Assembly (NCBI RefSeq): GCF_021545785.1
Contig: NZ_CP079801.1
Coordinates: 992,001 to 1,056,000 of the forward strand
Length of the DNA stretch: 64,000 bases
Direction of reading: 5' to 3'
Source of the DNA: Halopseudomonas maritima
Lineage (GTDB): Bacteria; Pseudomonadota; Gammaproteobacteria; Pseudomonadales; Pseudomonadaceae
In this document: positions 26,512 to 35,840 of the stretch, piece after piece
How the letters are laid out: the number at the start of each line of letters is the position of its first letter
Numbering within the stretch: position 1 is the stretch's first letter
Position numbers and translations under genes: made by a program
Notes under the pieces: model-generated
What the model was told of the DNA's origin: nothing
What the model saw: only the letters and a program-made list of their open reading frames with translations
Databases searched by the model: none

Positions 26512-27678
26512 TTAATCAGCCTGACGACGCAGGAAGGCCGGAATATCCAGGTAATCGAGATCGTCCGCCGGCTGGCTCAGACGCGCGGCTGCACTGCCGG
26601 ACGGCTGGTTACGCATTACGGTAGGGCGATCCAGGTCACGGTAGTTCGGCGTACCGGCCTCAGGCTGACGCGCAACCGGCGCCGCCGCAGCGGTATTGTC
26701 GACGACCTTGACCGGTTTTTCACGGGCACCCAGACCAGTAGCAACCACGGTAACACGCAGCTCGTCGCGCAGTTCTGGGTCGATAACGGTACCCACCACA
26801 ACAGTCGCGGACTCGGAAGCAAACTCCTCAACGGTGCTGCCCACTTCGGAGAACTCGCCCAGTGACAGGTCAGGGCCGGCAGTGATGTTAACCAGAATAC
26901 CGCGGGCACCCATCAGGTTGACGTCTTCAAGCAGCGGGCTGCGAATAGCTGCTTCGGCCGCTTCACGCGCACGGTTCGGGCCGCTGGCGTGACCAGTACC
27001 CATCATTGCCATGCCCATTTCGCTCATGACGGTTTTCACGTCGGCGAAGTCGACGTTAATCATACCCGGGCGCATGATCAGGTCAGCGATACCCTGTACG
27101 GCGCCAAGCAGTACGTCGTTCGCCTTGCTGAAGGCAGCCAGCAGACTGGCGTCTTTGCCCAGCACGGTCAGCAGTTTTTCGTTCGGGATAGTGATCAGCG
27201 AGTCAACATGCTGGCTCAGCTCACGGATACCCTCTTCCGCCACCTGCAGGCGCTTGCGGCCTTCGAACGGGAAGGGCTTGGTGACCACAGCAACGGTCAG
27301 GATACCCATTTCGCGCGCCACTTCAGCGACGATCGGCGCAGCACCGGTGCCGGTACCACCGCCCATGCCGGCGGTGATGAACACCATGTCAGAGCCCTGC
27401 AGCACTTCAGCAATACGCTCGCGATCCTCGATAGCTGCTTCACGGCCGATCAGCGGGTTGGCGCCAGCGCCCAGGCCCTTGGTGACGCCGGAGCCCAGCT
27501 GCAGCACGGTGCGCGCGCTGACGTTTTTCAGTGCCTGGGCATCAGTGTTGGCACAAATGAAGTCAACGCCTTCGACATTGTTGACCACCATGTGCTGCAG
27601 GGCGTTACCGCCGCCACCGCCAACGCCGACCACTTTGATTACTGCGTTCTGCGGAACGTTATCGATCAGTTCGAACAT
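26512..27678 (-). CDS. ftsZ: Cell division GTPase FtsZ
   Basis: Tubulin homologue that forms the division ring. It has 388 residues. The GTP-binding loop GGGTGTGAAP is at about 104-113 and the synergy region DFADVKTVM at about 209. The conserved C-terminal peptide LDYLDIPAFLRRQ binds FtsA and ZipA. It is preceded by ftsA; the 93-base gap holds a hairpin and a direct repeat. Confidence 0.98.
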   Translation of the reverse strand: MFELIDNVPQNAVIKVVGVGGGGGNALQHMVVNNVEGVDFICANTDAQALKNVSARTVLQLGSGVTKGLGAGANPLIGREAAIEDRERIAEVLQGSDMVFITAGMGGGTGTGAAPIVAEVAREMGILTVAVVTKPFPFEGRKRLQVAEEGIRELSQHVDSLITIPNEKLLTVLGKDASLLAAFSKANDVLLGAVQGIADLIMRPGMINVDFADVKTVMSEMGMAMMGTGHASGPNRAREAAEAAIRSPLLEDVNLMGARGILVNITAGPDLSLGEFSEVGSTVEEFASESATVVVGTVIDPELRDELRVTVVATGLGAREKPVKVVDNTAAAAPVARQPEAGTPNYRDLDRPTVMRNQPSGSAAARLSQPADDLDYLDIPAFLRRQAD

Positions 27679-27702
27679 GGCCTTTCTCCTTGAAATACTT
27701 TT

Positions 27703-27748
27703 CGTTTCGTTGTCGTTTCGTTTACTGCGTCTTGCCCGCTTTGGCGGG
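27703..27748 (-). promoter_or_regulatory. ftsA-ftsZ intergenic leader: hairpin and direct repeat
   Basis: A hairpin CCCGC-4-GCGGG (27735-27748) follows the ftsA stop. Two copies of CGTTTCGTT (plus-strand reading) at 27703-27711 and 27714-27722 lie 11 bases apart, just before the ftsZ ribosome binding site. Confidence 0.4.
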
Positions 27749-27771
27749 TCTGTTTGCTGTGGGCAACCAAA

Positions 27772-29004
27772 CTAGAAGTTGCCCTGGAACCACTTCTTCA
27801 TACGCTCGACCACCGACGCCTTGTTACTGTCAGCGGGTTGAGAGCTTTGCTCACCGTGATGCTTGATGCCGTAATGCAGCAGGCCAACACCGGTGGCATA
27901 AATCGGGTTGCGGACCACATCGGTCAGCCCCTTGAACTCCTGGGGCATGCCAAGGCGAACCGGCATATGGAAAATCTCTTCGGCCAACTCGATGGCGCCT
28001 TCCATCTTGGCTGTGCCGCCGGTTAGCACGATGCCCGCCGGGATCATGTCCTCGAAGCCGGAACGGCGCAGCTCTGCCTGAATCAACGTGAACAGCTCGT
28101 CGTAGCGCGGCTCTACCACCTCGGCCAGCGCCTGGCGCGACAGGTCACGCGGTGGGCGCTCACCCACGCTCGGCACCTTGATGGTCTCTTCCGGGCCGGC
28201 CAGCTTGGCCAGCGCGCAGGCATAGCGAATCTTGATTTCTTCGGCGTACTGGGTTGGGGTACGCAGCGCCATGGCGATGTCGTTGGTGACCTGATCACCA
28301 GCAATCGGAATCACCGCTGTGTGGCGAATCGAACCCTCGGTGAAAATCGCGATATCGGTCGTACCGCCGCCAACATCGACCAGGCAGACGCCCAGCTCTT
28401 TCTCGTCCTCGGTCAGTACCGCGTAGGCAGAGGCCAGCTGCTCGAGAATCACGTCCTCGACTTCCAGCCCGCAACGGCGGATACACTTCTCGATGTTCTG
28501 CACGGCGTTCAGCGCGCAGGTCACCAGATGCACCTTGGCCTCCAGCCGCACGCCCGACATGCCCAGGGGCTCGCGTACGCCCTCCTGGTTATCAATGACG
28601 TATTCCTGCGGCAGGATGTGCAGCACCTTCTGGTCCGCCGGAATGGCAACCGCCTGGCCGGCGTCCAGTACCCGCTCGATATCGGCCTGGACCACCTCAC
28701 GATCGCGAATCGCCACGATGCCGTTGGAGTTGAGGCTACGGATGTGGTTACCGGCAATACCGGCGTACACCGAGTGAATCTGGCAGCCGGCCATCAGCTC
28801 GGCCTCCTCGATGGCACGCTGAATCGACTGCACGGTCGACTCGATGTTGACGACCACTCCCTTCTTGAGTCCGCGCGAGGGATGCGAGCCGATGCCGACA
28901 ATCTCCAGCTCGCCGTCCGTGCCGATTTCACCAACCAGCGCGACGACCTTGGAGGTGCCGATATCCAGGCCCACAATCATTCTGCTGCCCTGCTTGCTTG
29001 CCAT
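27772..29004 (-). CDS. ftsA: Cell division protein FtsA
   Basis: Actin-like membrane tether for FtsZ. It has 410 residues with N-terminus MIVGLDIGTSKVVALVGE after a short leader, the ATP-site motif VDVGGGTTDIAIF, and VLTGGTAKMEG. The C-terminal amphipathic helix VVERMKKWFQGNF is the membrane-targeting sequence. It lies 9 bases downstream of ftsQ. Confidence 0.97.
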   Translation of the reverse strand: MASKQGSRMIVGLDIGTSKVVALVGEIGTDGELEIVGIGSHPSRGLKKGVVVNIESTVQSIQRAIEEAELMAGCQIHSVYAGIAGNHIRSLNSNGIVAIRDREVVQADIERVLDAGQAVAIPADQKVLHILPQEYVIDNQEGVREPLGMSGVRLEAKVHLVTCALNAVQNIEKCIRRCGLEVEDVILEQLASAYAVLTEDEKELGVCLVDVGGGTTDIAIFTEGSIRHTAVIPIAGDQVTNDIAMALRTPTQYAEEIKIRYACALAKLAGPEETIKVPSVGERPPRDLSRQALAEVVEPRYDELFTLIQAELRRSGFEDMIPAGIVLTGGTAKMEGAIELAEEIFHMPVRLGMPQEFKGLTDVVRNPIYATGVGLLHYGIKHHGEQSSQPADSNKASVVERMKKWFQGNF

Positions 29005-29013
29005 AATCTCCCG

Positions 29014-29874
29014 TTACTCCCCCGCTGTTTCCGCCGTGGCGGCTTCTCGCCAGGCCACGGCCATACCGTTGCTGTAGCGCAGATCTACCCGCGCGATCAG
29101 TTCACGACGATCGGACAGCATCAGCTGCTCGATCGTCATGAACCGCTGCATTTTTTCCACCAGATTGTCGCGACCGAGCAGTAGCTGCATGCCGTCCTCG
29201 GTGGTCAGGAACCAGCTACCGCGATCACGCAATTCAAGGCTGCTGACCACCATGCCCTGCGGGCGCAACAGACCGCTGAACTGCTGGTACTGACGCATCA
29301 CCTTGCGCTTGGCGCGCTCAGGCCCGCTGAGGCGGGGCAGCTCGCTGAAGTTGCCAATATTCTGCGGCATGAATGCCTTGCCTTCGTTATTCAGTAGTGC
29401 ACTGCTACCCCAACGCGCGACCGGCAACTGTTCATCCAGCTGAATCACCAGACGGTCCGGCCAAACGCGACGCACCGAGGCCTGCGCTACCCAGGGCATG
29501 GCCTGCAGGTCCGCGTGCAAGCCATCCAGATCGATGACCAGAAAGCTCTCCTGCAGATAGGGCTCGATTACTGCCTGCACGGCATCACCGTCGATGTACT
29601 GCAGGTCTCCCTCAACGCTGATCAGCGCAATCGGGCGATCAGCCAGCGGCATCAGGCGGCTACCCAGCTCGTAGAGCCCCATCCCCAGCGCGACCAGCAA
29701 CAAAGGCCACAGCAGCTGCTGCAAGCGCCGTCCAACACCCTGCAGGCCTGCGGTCGGCAAGCGCAGGCGCGGCATCTGCCGGGGCTGCGCTGGCTGTACG
29801 CGCACGGCGCCACGACTGCCTGCCTTGCGGCGGGGCGGCGGTGGAGCACTGCGAGTATCGCGAATAGCCTGCAT
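29014..29874 (-). CDS. ftsQ: Cell division protein FtsQ
   Basis: Bitopic inner-membrane protein that links early and late divisome parts (FtsQLB). It has 286 residues: a basic cytoplasmic N-terminus (PPPPRRKAGSRG), a transmembrane helix at about 53-71 (LLWPLLLVALGMGLYELGS), a POTRA domain at about 80-150, and a beta domain ending near 280. Spacing to ddl is 10 bases and to ftsA 9 bases. Confidence 0.95.
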   Translation of the reverse strand: MQAIRDTRSAPPPPRRKAGSRGAVRVQPAQPRQMPRLRLPTAGLQGVGRRLQQLLWPLLLVALGMGLYELGSRLMPLADRPIALISVEGDLQYIDGDAVQAVIEPYLQESFLVIDLDGLHADLQAMPWVAQASVRRVWPDRLVIQLDEQLPVARWGSSALLNNEGKAFMPQNIGNFSELPRLSGPERAKRKVMRQYQQFSGLLRPQGMVVSSLELRDRGSWFLTTEDGMQLLLGRDNLVEKMQRFMTIEQLMLSDRRELIARVDLRYSNGMAVAWREAATAETAGE

Positions 29875-29884
29875 TGGTTGTCCG

Positions 29885-30802
29885 TTAGTTGAGGGTGCCG
29901 GCCAAGATGGCCAGAACCAGATCGCTAAAACTCATGCCGGTGGCCTTGGCGGCCATGGGCACGAGGCTGTGGTCGGTCATGCCGGGAACGGTATTGACCT
30001 CCAGCAGGTAAAAATTGCCCTGCTCATCCTGCATCACATCCACCCGCCCCCAGCCCTTGCAGCCGACGGCCTGGAAGGCGCGCAGGCTCAACGCCTTTAG
30101 CTGCGCCTCCTGCTCTGCCGGCAGCCCGCAGGGGCACAGGTATTGGGTGTCGTTGGCCTGATACTTGGCTTCGTAGTCGTAAAAGGTGTGCGGCGTGTGC
30201 AGACGAATCGGCGGCAAGGCCTGACCGTCAAGAATCGCCACCGTGAACTCGGCGCCGTGTACCCATTGCTCGACCAGCGCCTCGCTGTCGTAGGCGAGCG
30301 CAGCCTGCCACGCGTCCTGCAGCTGCTGCAGGCTGTCGGCTTTGGCCATGCCAATGCTGGAGCCTTCATGCAGCGGCTTGATAATCAGCGGCGCACCGAG
30401 GCGCTCTACAATCTCGGCACACTGGCCGGCGTCCTGCAACATGGCGTAAGCCGGCGTCGGCAAGCCAAGGCTCTGCCAGATCTGCTTGGTGCGCAGCTTG
30501 TCCATGCCGATGGCCGAGGCCATGACGCCACTGCCGGTGTAAGGGATGTGCAGACTCTCGAGCAGCCCTTGCAGGCTGCCGTCCTCACCGCCGCGTCCGT
30601 GCAGGGCGATAAACACCCGATCCGGCCGCTCGTTCAAAAGCTGTTCAGCCAGTTGCGGGCCAGCGTCGATGCCGTAGGCATCGACACCAGCACTCTGCAG
30701 CGCTTCAAGCACGGCAGCGCCGGATTTGAGGGACACCGCGCGCTCGGCAGAGCTACCGCCGAACAGCACCGCTACCCGCCCGAATACAGATGCGTCGACC
30801 AT
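29885..30802 (-). CDS. ddl: D-alanine--D-alanine ligase
   Basis: ATP-grasp enzyme that makes the D-Ala-D-Ala end of the peptidoglycan stem. It has 305 residues (DdlB type). Motifs: VAVLFGGSSAERAVSL (N-terminal), EGSSIGMAKA, and EVNTVPGMTDHS with the metal Glu and Asn. The ATG at 30802 overlaps the murC stop by one base (TGATG), so longer upstream starts are rejected. Confidence 0.96.
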   Translation of the reverse strand: MVDASVFGRVAVLFGGSSAERAVSLKSGAAVLEALQSAGVDAYGIDAGPQLAEQLLNERPDRVFIALHGRGGEDGSLQGLLESLHIPYTGSGVMASAIGMDKLRTKQIWQSLGLPTPAYAMLQDAGQCAEIVERLGAPLIIKPLHEGSSIGMAKADSLQQLQDAWQAALAYDSEALVEQWVHGAEFTVAILDGQALPPIRLHTPHTFYDYEAKYQANDTQYLCPCGLPAEQEAQLKALSLRAFQAVGCKGWGRVDVMQDEQGNFYLLEVNTVPGMTDHSLVPMAAKATGMSFSDLVLAILAGTLN

Positions 30803-32253
30803 CAGGCTTGCCCCTCCCGTGACCGCGTTGCCAGGGCGTCCGCCAACTGCACCGACAGCCCACCAATATCGCCGGCACCCTGGGTCAGCAGGATGTCGCC
30901 CGGTTGCAGCACCGCTTGGAGCAGCGGCATGACGTCGGCATCGCGCTCGACGTAGATGGGGTCCAGCTGACCGCGCTGACGAATACTGCGACACAGATGC
31001 TTACTGTCTGCGCCCGTCACCGGCTCTTCGCCGGCGGGATAGACTTCCATCAGCAGCAGCGCATTGGCCTCGCCCAGCACCTGTACAAAATCTTCATAGA
31101 GATCACGGGTACGGCTGTAACGGTGCGGCTGATAGAGCATGACCAGGCGCCGCTCTGGCCAGCCGGCGCGCACGGCCTTGATTACCGCTGCCACCTCACG
31201 CGGATGGTGGCCGTAATCGTCTACCAGCATGATTTCGCCTTCACCCCAGGTGTAATTGCCCTGCACCTGGAAACGGCGACCGACGCCCTGGAACCCTGCC
31301 AGGCCATCGACGATGGCGCGATCAGACACACCCTCGTCGGTCGCTACCGCGATGGTGGCCAGCGAGTTCAGCACGTTATGCACACCCGGCATATTGACCG
31401 ATACCTGGAGTGGCTCGCGTCCCTCACGCAGCACGGTGAAAAAGGTCTGCATGCCGCGCTGGTGGATGTCGACGGCACGGATGTCGGCATCCTCGGATTG
31501 TCCGTAGGTAATTACCTGACGATTAATCTGCGGCAAAATCTCGCGCACCACCGGATCGTCGATGCACAGCACTGCCAGTCCGTAGAACGGCAGGTTGTGC
31601 AAAAACTCGACGAAGGTGCGCTTTAGCTTGCTGAAGTCACCTTCGTAGGTCTCCATGTGATCGGCGTCGATGTTGGTGACGATCGCCACCATCGGCTGCA
31701 AGTGCAGGAAAGACGCGTCGCTCTCATCGGCCTCGGCCACCAGATAGCGGCTTTCGCCCAGCTGGGCGTTGGTACCGGCAGCGGTCAGTTTGCCGCCAAT
31801 CACGAAGGTCGGGCTCATGCCATCAGCCGCCAGCACAGAGGCGATCAGACTGGTGGTGGTGGTTTTGCCGTGGGTACCGGCAACGGCGATGCCGTGGCGA
31901 TAACGCATCAGCTCGGCCAGCATCTCGGCACGTGGCACGACCGGAATACGCTGCTCGATAGCGGCGGCAACTTCCGGGTTTTGCGGATTGATGGCACTGG
32001 AGACCACCAACACATCGGCCTGCTGCAAGTTCTCGGCGCGGTGGCCAATATCCACCCGTGCGCCAAAGGACTCCAGGCGTTCGGTGACAGCCGAGCGCTT
32101 GAGGTCGGAGCCGGAAACCTGATACCCAAGGTTCAGCAATACTTCGGCAATGCCGCACATGCCCACCCCACCAATACCGACAAAGTGGATACGGCGGATG
32201 CGGCGCATTTCCGGCAGGGTAAAAGTGGCCTGAGTACGCTTGTTAGTGCTCAC
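30802..32253 (-). CDS. murC: UDP-N-acetylmuramate--L-alanine ligase
   Basis: Adds L-Ala to UDP-MurNAc. It has 483 residues. Motifs: RIHFVGIGGVGMCGIAEVL (N-terminal Rossmann), AGTHGKTTTTSL (ATP P-loop, about residues 122-133), EADESDASFL and VDDYGHHPREV. The start is the GTG at 32253, with GGAGG six bases upstream, giving an 11-base overlap with murG. Confidence 0.96.
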   Translation of the reverse strand: MSTNKRTQATFTLPEMRRIRRIHFVGIGGVGMCGIAEVLLNLGYQVSGSDLKRSAVTERLESFGARVDIGHRAENLQQADVLVVSSAINPQNPEVAAAIEQRIPVVPRAEMLAELMRYRHGIAVAGTHGKTTTTSLIASVLAADGMSPTFVIGGKLTAAGTNAQLGESRYLVAEADESDASFLHLQPMVAIVTNIDADHMETYEGDFSKLKRTFVEFLHNLPFYGLAVLCIDDPVVREILPQINRQVITYGQSEDADIRAVDIHQRGMQTFFTVLREGREPLQVSVNMPGVHNVLNSLATIAVATDEGVSDRAIVDGLAGFQGVGRRFQVQGNYTWGEGEIMLVDDYGHHPREVAAVIKAVRAGWPERRLVMLYQPHRYSRTRDLYEDFVQVLGEANALLLMEVYPAGEEPVTGADSKHLCRSIRQRGQLDPIYVERDADVMPLLQAVLQPGDILLTQGAGDIGGLSVQLADALATRSREGQA

Positions 32254-33316
32254 GGGCGACCTCCATGCAGGCGCGGACCACATCGGCGGTCGCGTTGGGG
32301 GTGGCTTGCTCTCGGGCTCGTTGGGCCATTTGCTGCAGCTGCTCCGGGTTGTTCATATAAGTCATCAAGGTGTTAGCCAATTGCTCGGCATCAAGTTCTT
32401 TTTGCGGCATCAGCACGGCAGCACCACGGTCAGCCAGGTAACGAGCGTTGGCTGTCTGGTGATCGTCGATGGCGTGCGGCAGCGGAATCAGCAGCGAGGG
32501 CCGACCAGCTGCAGCCAGCTCGCAAACGGTCAGCGCGCCAGCGCGGCAGATCACCAGGTCAGCCCAGGCATAGGCACCCGCCATGTCGGCGATAAAGGCT
32601 TCCACTTCTGCACGCACGCCGGCCTGGTCGTAGGCTTCTCGAGCCAGCAACAAGTGCTGCTTGCCACACTGATGCACCACCTGCGGCCGCTGCGCCGGCT
32701 CGATTGCCGCCAGGGCTGCCGGCACCAGCTTGTTCAGCGGCATCGCGCCGAGGCTGCCGCCCAACACCAACAGACGAAGCGGACGACTGCCATCCCAGCT
32801 CATCGCCGGGGTGGCAAAGATATCGTCGCGCACCGGGTTACCGGTGCTGCGGCGGTCTGCGCCTTCGGCAAAGCTGCCGGCAAACCCTTCACAGCGGCGT
32901 TTGGCCAGACGTGCCAGCAGACGGTTGGCGGTGCCGACCACCGCGTTCTGTTCGTGGATCACCAGCGGGATACGACGCAACCAGGCTGCCAGACCGCCCG
33001 GTCCGGTGACGTAGCCGCCGGCACCCAGTACGCAGATCGGCTGCAACTGCTTGAGTAGCTTTAGCGACTGCCCCAGCGCGCGCAGGATACGGAACGGCGC
33101 CTTCAGCAGGTCCAGCTTGCCCTTGCCGCGCAGCCCCTGAATGTCGATGTAATGGATCGGGAAGCCAGCCTGGGGAACCAGGTCCACTTCGATGCCGCGG
33201 CGGGTACCCAGCCAATGCACCTCATAGCCCTGCTCCTTGAGCAGCCGGGCGCACGCCAATGCCGGAAATACGTGTCCGCCGGTGCCACCAGCCATTACCA
33301 GTACCTTATTACTCAT
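32243..33316 (-). CDS. murG: UDP-GlcNAc:undecaprenyl-PP-MurNAc-pentapeptide GlcNAc transferase
   Basis: Peripheral membrane GT28 enzyme that turns lipid I into lipid II. It has 357 residues. N-terminal glycine loop MAGGTGGHVFPALACARLL, HEQNAVVGTANRLLAR in the middle, and LGGSLGAMPLNKLVP for the UDP-GlcNAc domain. The start at 33316 overlaps the ftsW end by 8 bases. Confidence 0.97.
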   Translation of the reverse strand: MSNKVLVMAGGTGGHVFPALACARLLKEQGYEVHWLGTRRGIEVDLVPQAGFPIHYIDIQGLRGKGKLDLLKAPFRILRALGQSLKLLKQLQPICVLGAGGYVTGPGGLAAWLRRIPLVIHEQNAVVGTANRLLARLAKRRCEGFAGSFAEGADRRSTGNPVRDDIFATPAMSWDGSRPLRLLVLGGSLGAMPLNKLVPAALAAIEPAQRPQVVHQCGKQHLLLAREAYDQAGVRAEVEAFIADMAGAYAWADLVICRAGALTVCELAAAGRPSLLIPLPHAIDDHQTANARYLADRGAAVLMPQKELDAEQLANTLMTYMNNPEQLQQMAQRAREQATPNATADVVRACMEVAREH

Positions 33317-34484
33317 TGCTGGCCTCCTGACGCGGTTGACGGCGTTCCCAGTCGATGCGCAGTAACAAACCAAGGCAGATGCAACACACCACCAGCGAGC
33401 TACCGCCATAACTGAGGAACGGCAGCGTTAGCCCCTTGGTTGGTAACAGGCCGATGTTGACCCCCACGTTAATCAGAATCTGCCCGCACCACATGATCGC
33501 CAGACCGTAAGCCAGATAGGCATGAAACAGCATGCCCTCGCGCTCGGCAGCCAGACCAACGTACAGGCCACGCACGGCCACAAAGATCAGCAGGGCAAAG
33601 GCCGCCAGCGCACCGATCATGCCCAGCTCTTCGGCCATCACGGCAAACACAAAGTCGGTGTGCGCTTCAGGCAGGTAGAACTGCTTCTGGATACTGTTGC
33701 CCAGTCCCACGCCAAACCACTCGCCCCGCCCAAAGGCGATCAACGCCTGAGTCAGCTGATAACCGGTGCCGTACGGGTCCTGCCAAGGGTCGAGAAAGCC
33801 TGTCAGACGCTGCAAACGGTAGGGCTCCGCCCACACGGCCAGCGCCGCCAGCGCGCCGAGCGAGCCAAACAGCAGCAGGAAGCGGAACAAGCCAACGCCG
33901 CCCAAAAACAGCATGCCGGTAGCCGCACCCAGCAGCACCACGGTGGCACCAAAGTCGGGCTCGACAATCAGCAGGCAGGCCATTGGGCCCAGTACCATGA
34001 AGGGCTTGATAAAGCCGAACCAGGCCTCTTTGACCTCGTCCTGTCGATGCACCAGATAACCGGCCAGGAAGACCACGGCAAAGAGTTTGGCCAGCTCGGA
34101 GGGCTGAATGTTGATCGGACCAACGCCAATCCAGCGCCAGCTACCATTGACCTCGCGGCCGATGCCGGGAATCAACACCGCCACCAGCAGGGCAAAGCCC
34201 ATAAACAGCAACAGAAAGCGGAAACGCTCCCACACCGCGACCGGCACCGACAGCGTCGCAGCCAGCGCCACCAGGCCAATCAGCAGATAAACGATCTGGC
34301 GATTCATGTAATACAACGGGCTGCCGAGGCGCCCGGCCGCCACTTCCATCGATGCCGATGTCACCATGATCAGGCCCAGTGCCAGCAAGCCAAAGGCGCC
34401 AACCAACAGCGGCATATCCATATCAAAACGCCGTGCGCCAATCAGCGGCGCGGCGACTTCACGCAGGTTGAGAGACAGGTTCAT
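33309..34484 (-). CDS. ftsW: Septal peptidoglycan glycosyltransferase FtsW
   Basis: SEDS polymerase that works with FtsI at the septum. It has 391 residues and about ten membrane helices. Conserved segments: NGSWRWIGVGPINIQPSELAKL, QLTQALIAFGRGEWFGVGLG and GLTLPFLSYGGSSL. It overlaps murD by 4 bases (ATGA) and murG by 8. Confidence 0.96.
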   Translation of the reverse strand: MNLSLNLREVAAPLIGARRFDMDMPLLVGAFGLLALGLIMVTSASMEVAAGRLGSPLYYMNRQIVYLLIGLVALAATLSVPVAVWERFRFLLLFMGFALLVAVLIPGIGREVNGSWRWIGVGPINIQPSELAKLFAVVFLAGYLVHRQDEVKEAWFGFIKPFMVLGPMACLLIVEPDFGATVVLLGAATGMLFLGGVGLFRFLLLFGSLGALAALAVWAEPYRLQRLTGFLDPWQDPYGTGYQLTQALIAFGRGEWFGVGLGNSIQKQFYLPEAHTDFVFAVMAEELGMIGALAAFALLIFVAVRGLYVGLAAEREGMLFHAYLAYGLAIMWCGQILINVGVNIGLLPTKGLTLPFLSYGGSSLVVCCICLGLLLRIDWERRQPRQEASNE

Positions 34485-35830
34485 GCGCCCAGCCTCCCGA
34501 CCGCCTCGGCAAACAGCCGACCACGCTCTTCAAAGTTGCGGAACATATCCAGGCTGGCGCAGGCCGGTGACAGCAATACCAGATCGCCCGGCTCGGCCAC
34601 CTCAGCTGCGATGCTGACCGCTTCCTCAATGGAGGCGACGCGGTGCTGGACCACCGCATCACCCAGCGCAGCACTCAGACGGCCAGCATCGCGGCCAAGC
34701 AGCACCACCGCCCGGCAGTGCGCCGCGACGGGCGCCTGCAGCGGCGCGAAGTCGGCGCCCTTGCCATCGCCACCAGCGATCAGTACCAGCTTGCCGGTCA
34801 TGTCTGCAGCAAAACCATTGATCGCCGCCAGGGCAGCGCCCACATTGGTGGCCTTGGAGTCGTCGAAGTAAGACACGTCCTGATGGCTACCAACCCACTG
34901 ACAGCGGTGCGGCAGGCCGGTAAAGTTGCGCAGGGTTTCCAGCATGGCTGGCATCGGCAGGCCGGCTGACAGCCCCAACGCCAACGCAGCCAGGGCGTTG
35001 GACTGATTGTGCGCGCCGCGCATTTTCAGCTCACGGGTTGGCATAAGGGGGGTAAATTCATGGGCCAGCCAGCTTTCACCATCCTGTTCGATCAAACCAA
35101 AGCCTTTGAAGTCGGGGCGGGACAGCCCAAAGGTGAGGCGCGGCAGGTCATCGGCTACCAGCGGACGCGATAGCGCATCATCGCGGTTCACCACCACATG
35201 CTGCGCACCGCGGAAAATGCGGTGTTTGGCAAGGTGGTAAGTAGCCAGGCTGGCGTAGCGATCCATGTGGTCTTCGCTGATATTCAGCACCGTCGCCACC
35301 AGCGCGTTCAGGTTCTGGGTGGTCTCCAGCTGAAAGCTCGACAGCTCCAGCACGTACAACTCCGGCTGCTCATCCAGCAGGTCCAGCGCGGGTGTACCCA
35401 GGTTGCCGCCCACCGCCACCTTGACGCCGGCCGCCGCAGCCATCTCACCGACCAACGTGGTGACGGTACTTTTGGCGTTGGAGCCGGTGATCGCCACAAT
35501 CGGCGCCTTGGCCGCACGGGCGAACAGCTCAATGTCACCCACGATGCTGACGCCCGCCTTGGCCGCAGCCTGCAGCGCGGGGGTTGCCAGTGCTACGCCG
35601 GGGCTGACGATCAGCTCATCGGCAGCGCACAGCAGCGCTTCATCCAGCTCGCCCAGATACAGATCGGCCATGGGGGCGAAACGCTTCAGTTTCTCCAGCC
35701 CGGGCGGATTCTCACGGGTGTCGGCCACGGCAAAGGACAGGCCCTGGCCCGCCAGATAACGGGCGACCGAGAGCCCGCTGCTGCCGAGCCCGACGATGAT
35801 CCGTTGCTTGTCCGTGGTAATCAGTGACAC
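34481..35830 (-). CDS. murD: UDP-MurNAc-L-Ala--D-glutamate ligase
   Basis: Adds D-Glu in the cytoplasmic route to lipid II. It has 449 residues. Motifs: IIVGLGSSGLSVARYLAG (N-terminal), AITGSNAKSTVTTL (ATP loop, about residues 112-125) and YFDDSKATNVGAA. The start is the GTG at 35830 with GAGGAG six bases upstream; no ATG fits the family N-terminus. Confidence 0.96.
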   Translation of the reverse strand: MSLITTDKQRIIVGLGSSGLSVARYLAGQGLSFAVADTRENPPGLEKLKRFAPMADLYLGELDEALLCAADELIVSPGVALATPALQAAAKAGVSIVGDIELFARAAKAPIVAITGSNAKSTVTTLVGEMAAAAGVKVAVGGNLGTPALDLLDEQPELYVLELSSFQLETTQNLNALVATVLNISEDHMDRYASLATYHLAKHRIFRGAQHVVVNRDDALSRPLVADDLPRLTFGLSRPDFKGFGLIEQDGESWLAHEFTPLMPTRELKMRGAHNQSNALAALALGLSAGLPMPAMLETLRNFTGLPHRCQWVGSHQDVSYFDDSKATNVGAALAAINGFAADMTGKLVLIAGGDGKGADFAPLQAPVAAHCRAVVLLGRDAGRLSAALGDAVVQHRVASIEEAVSIAAEVAEPGDLVLLSPACASLDMFRNFEERGRLFAEAVGRLGA

Positions 35831-35840
35831 GCCCTGCTCC

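Noticed and set aside
33522..34871. A 449-codon plus-strand frame over ftsW and murD
   Set aside because: It is a shadow of ftsW. The sequence is low-complexity (Gln, His, Arg) and has no ribosome binding site or promoter.
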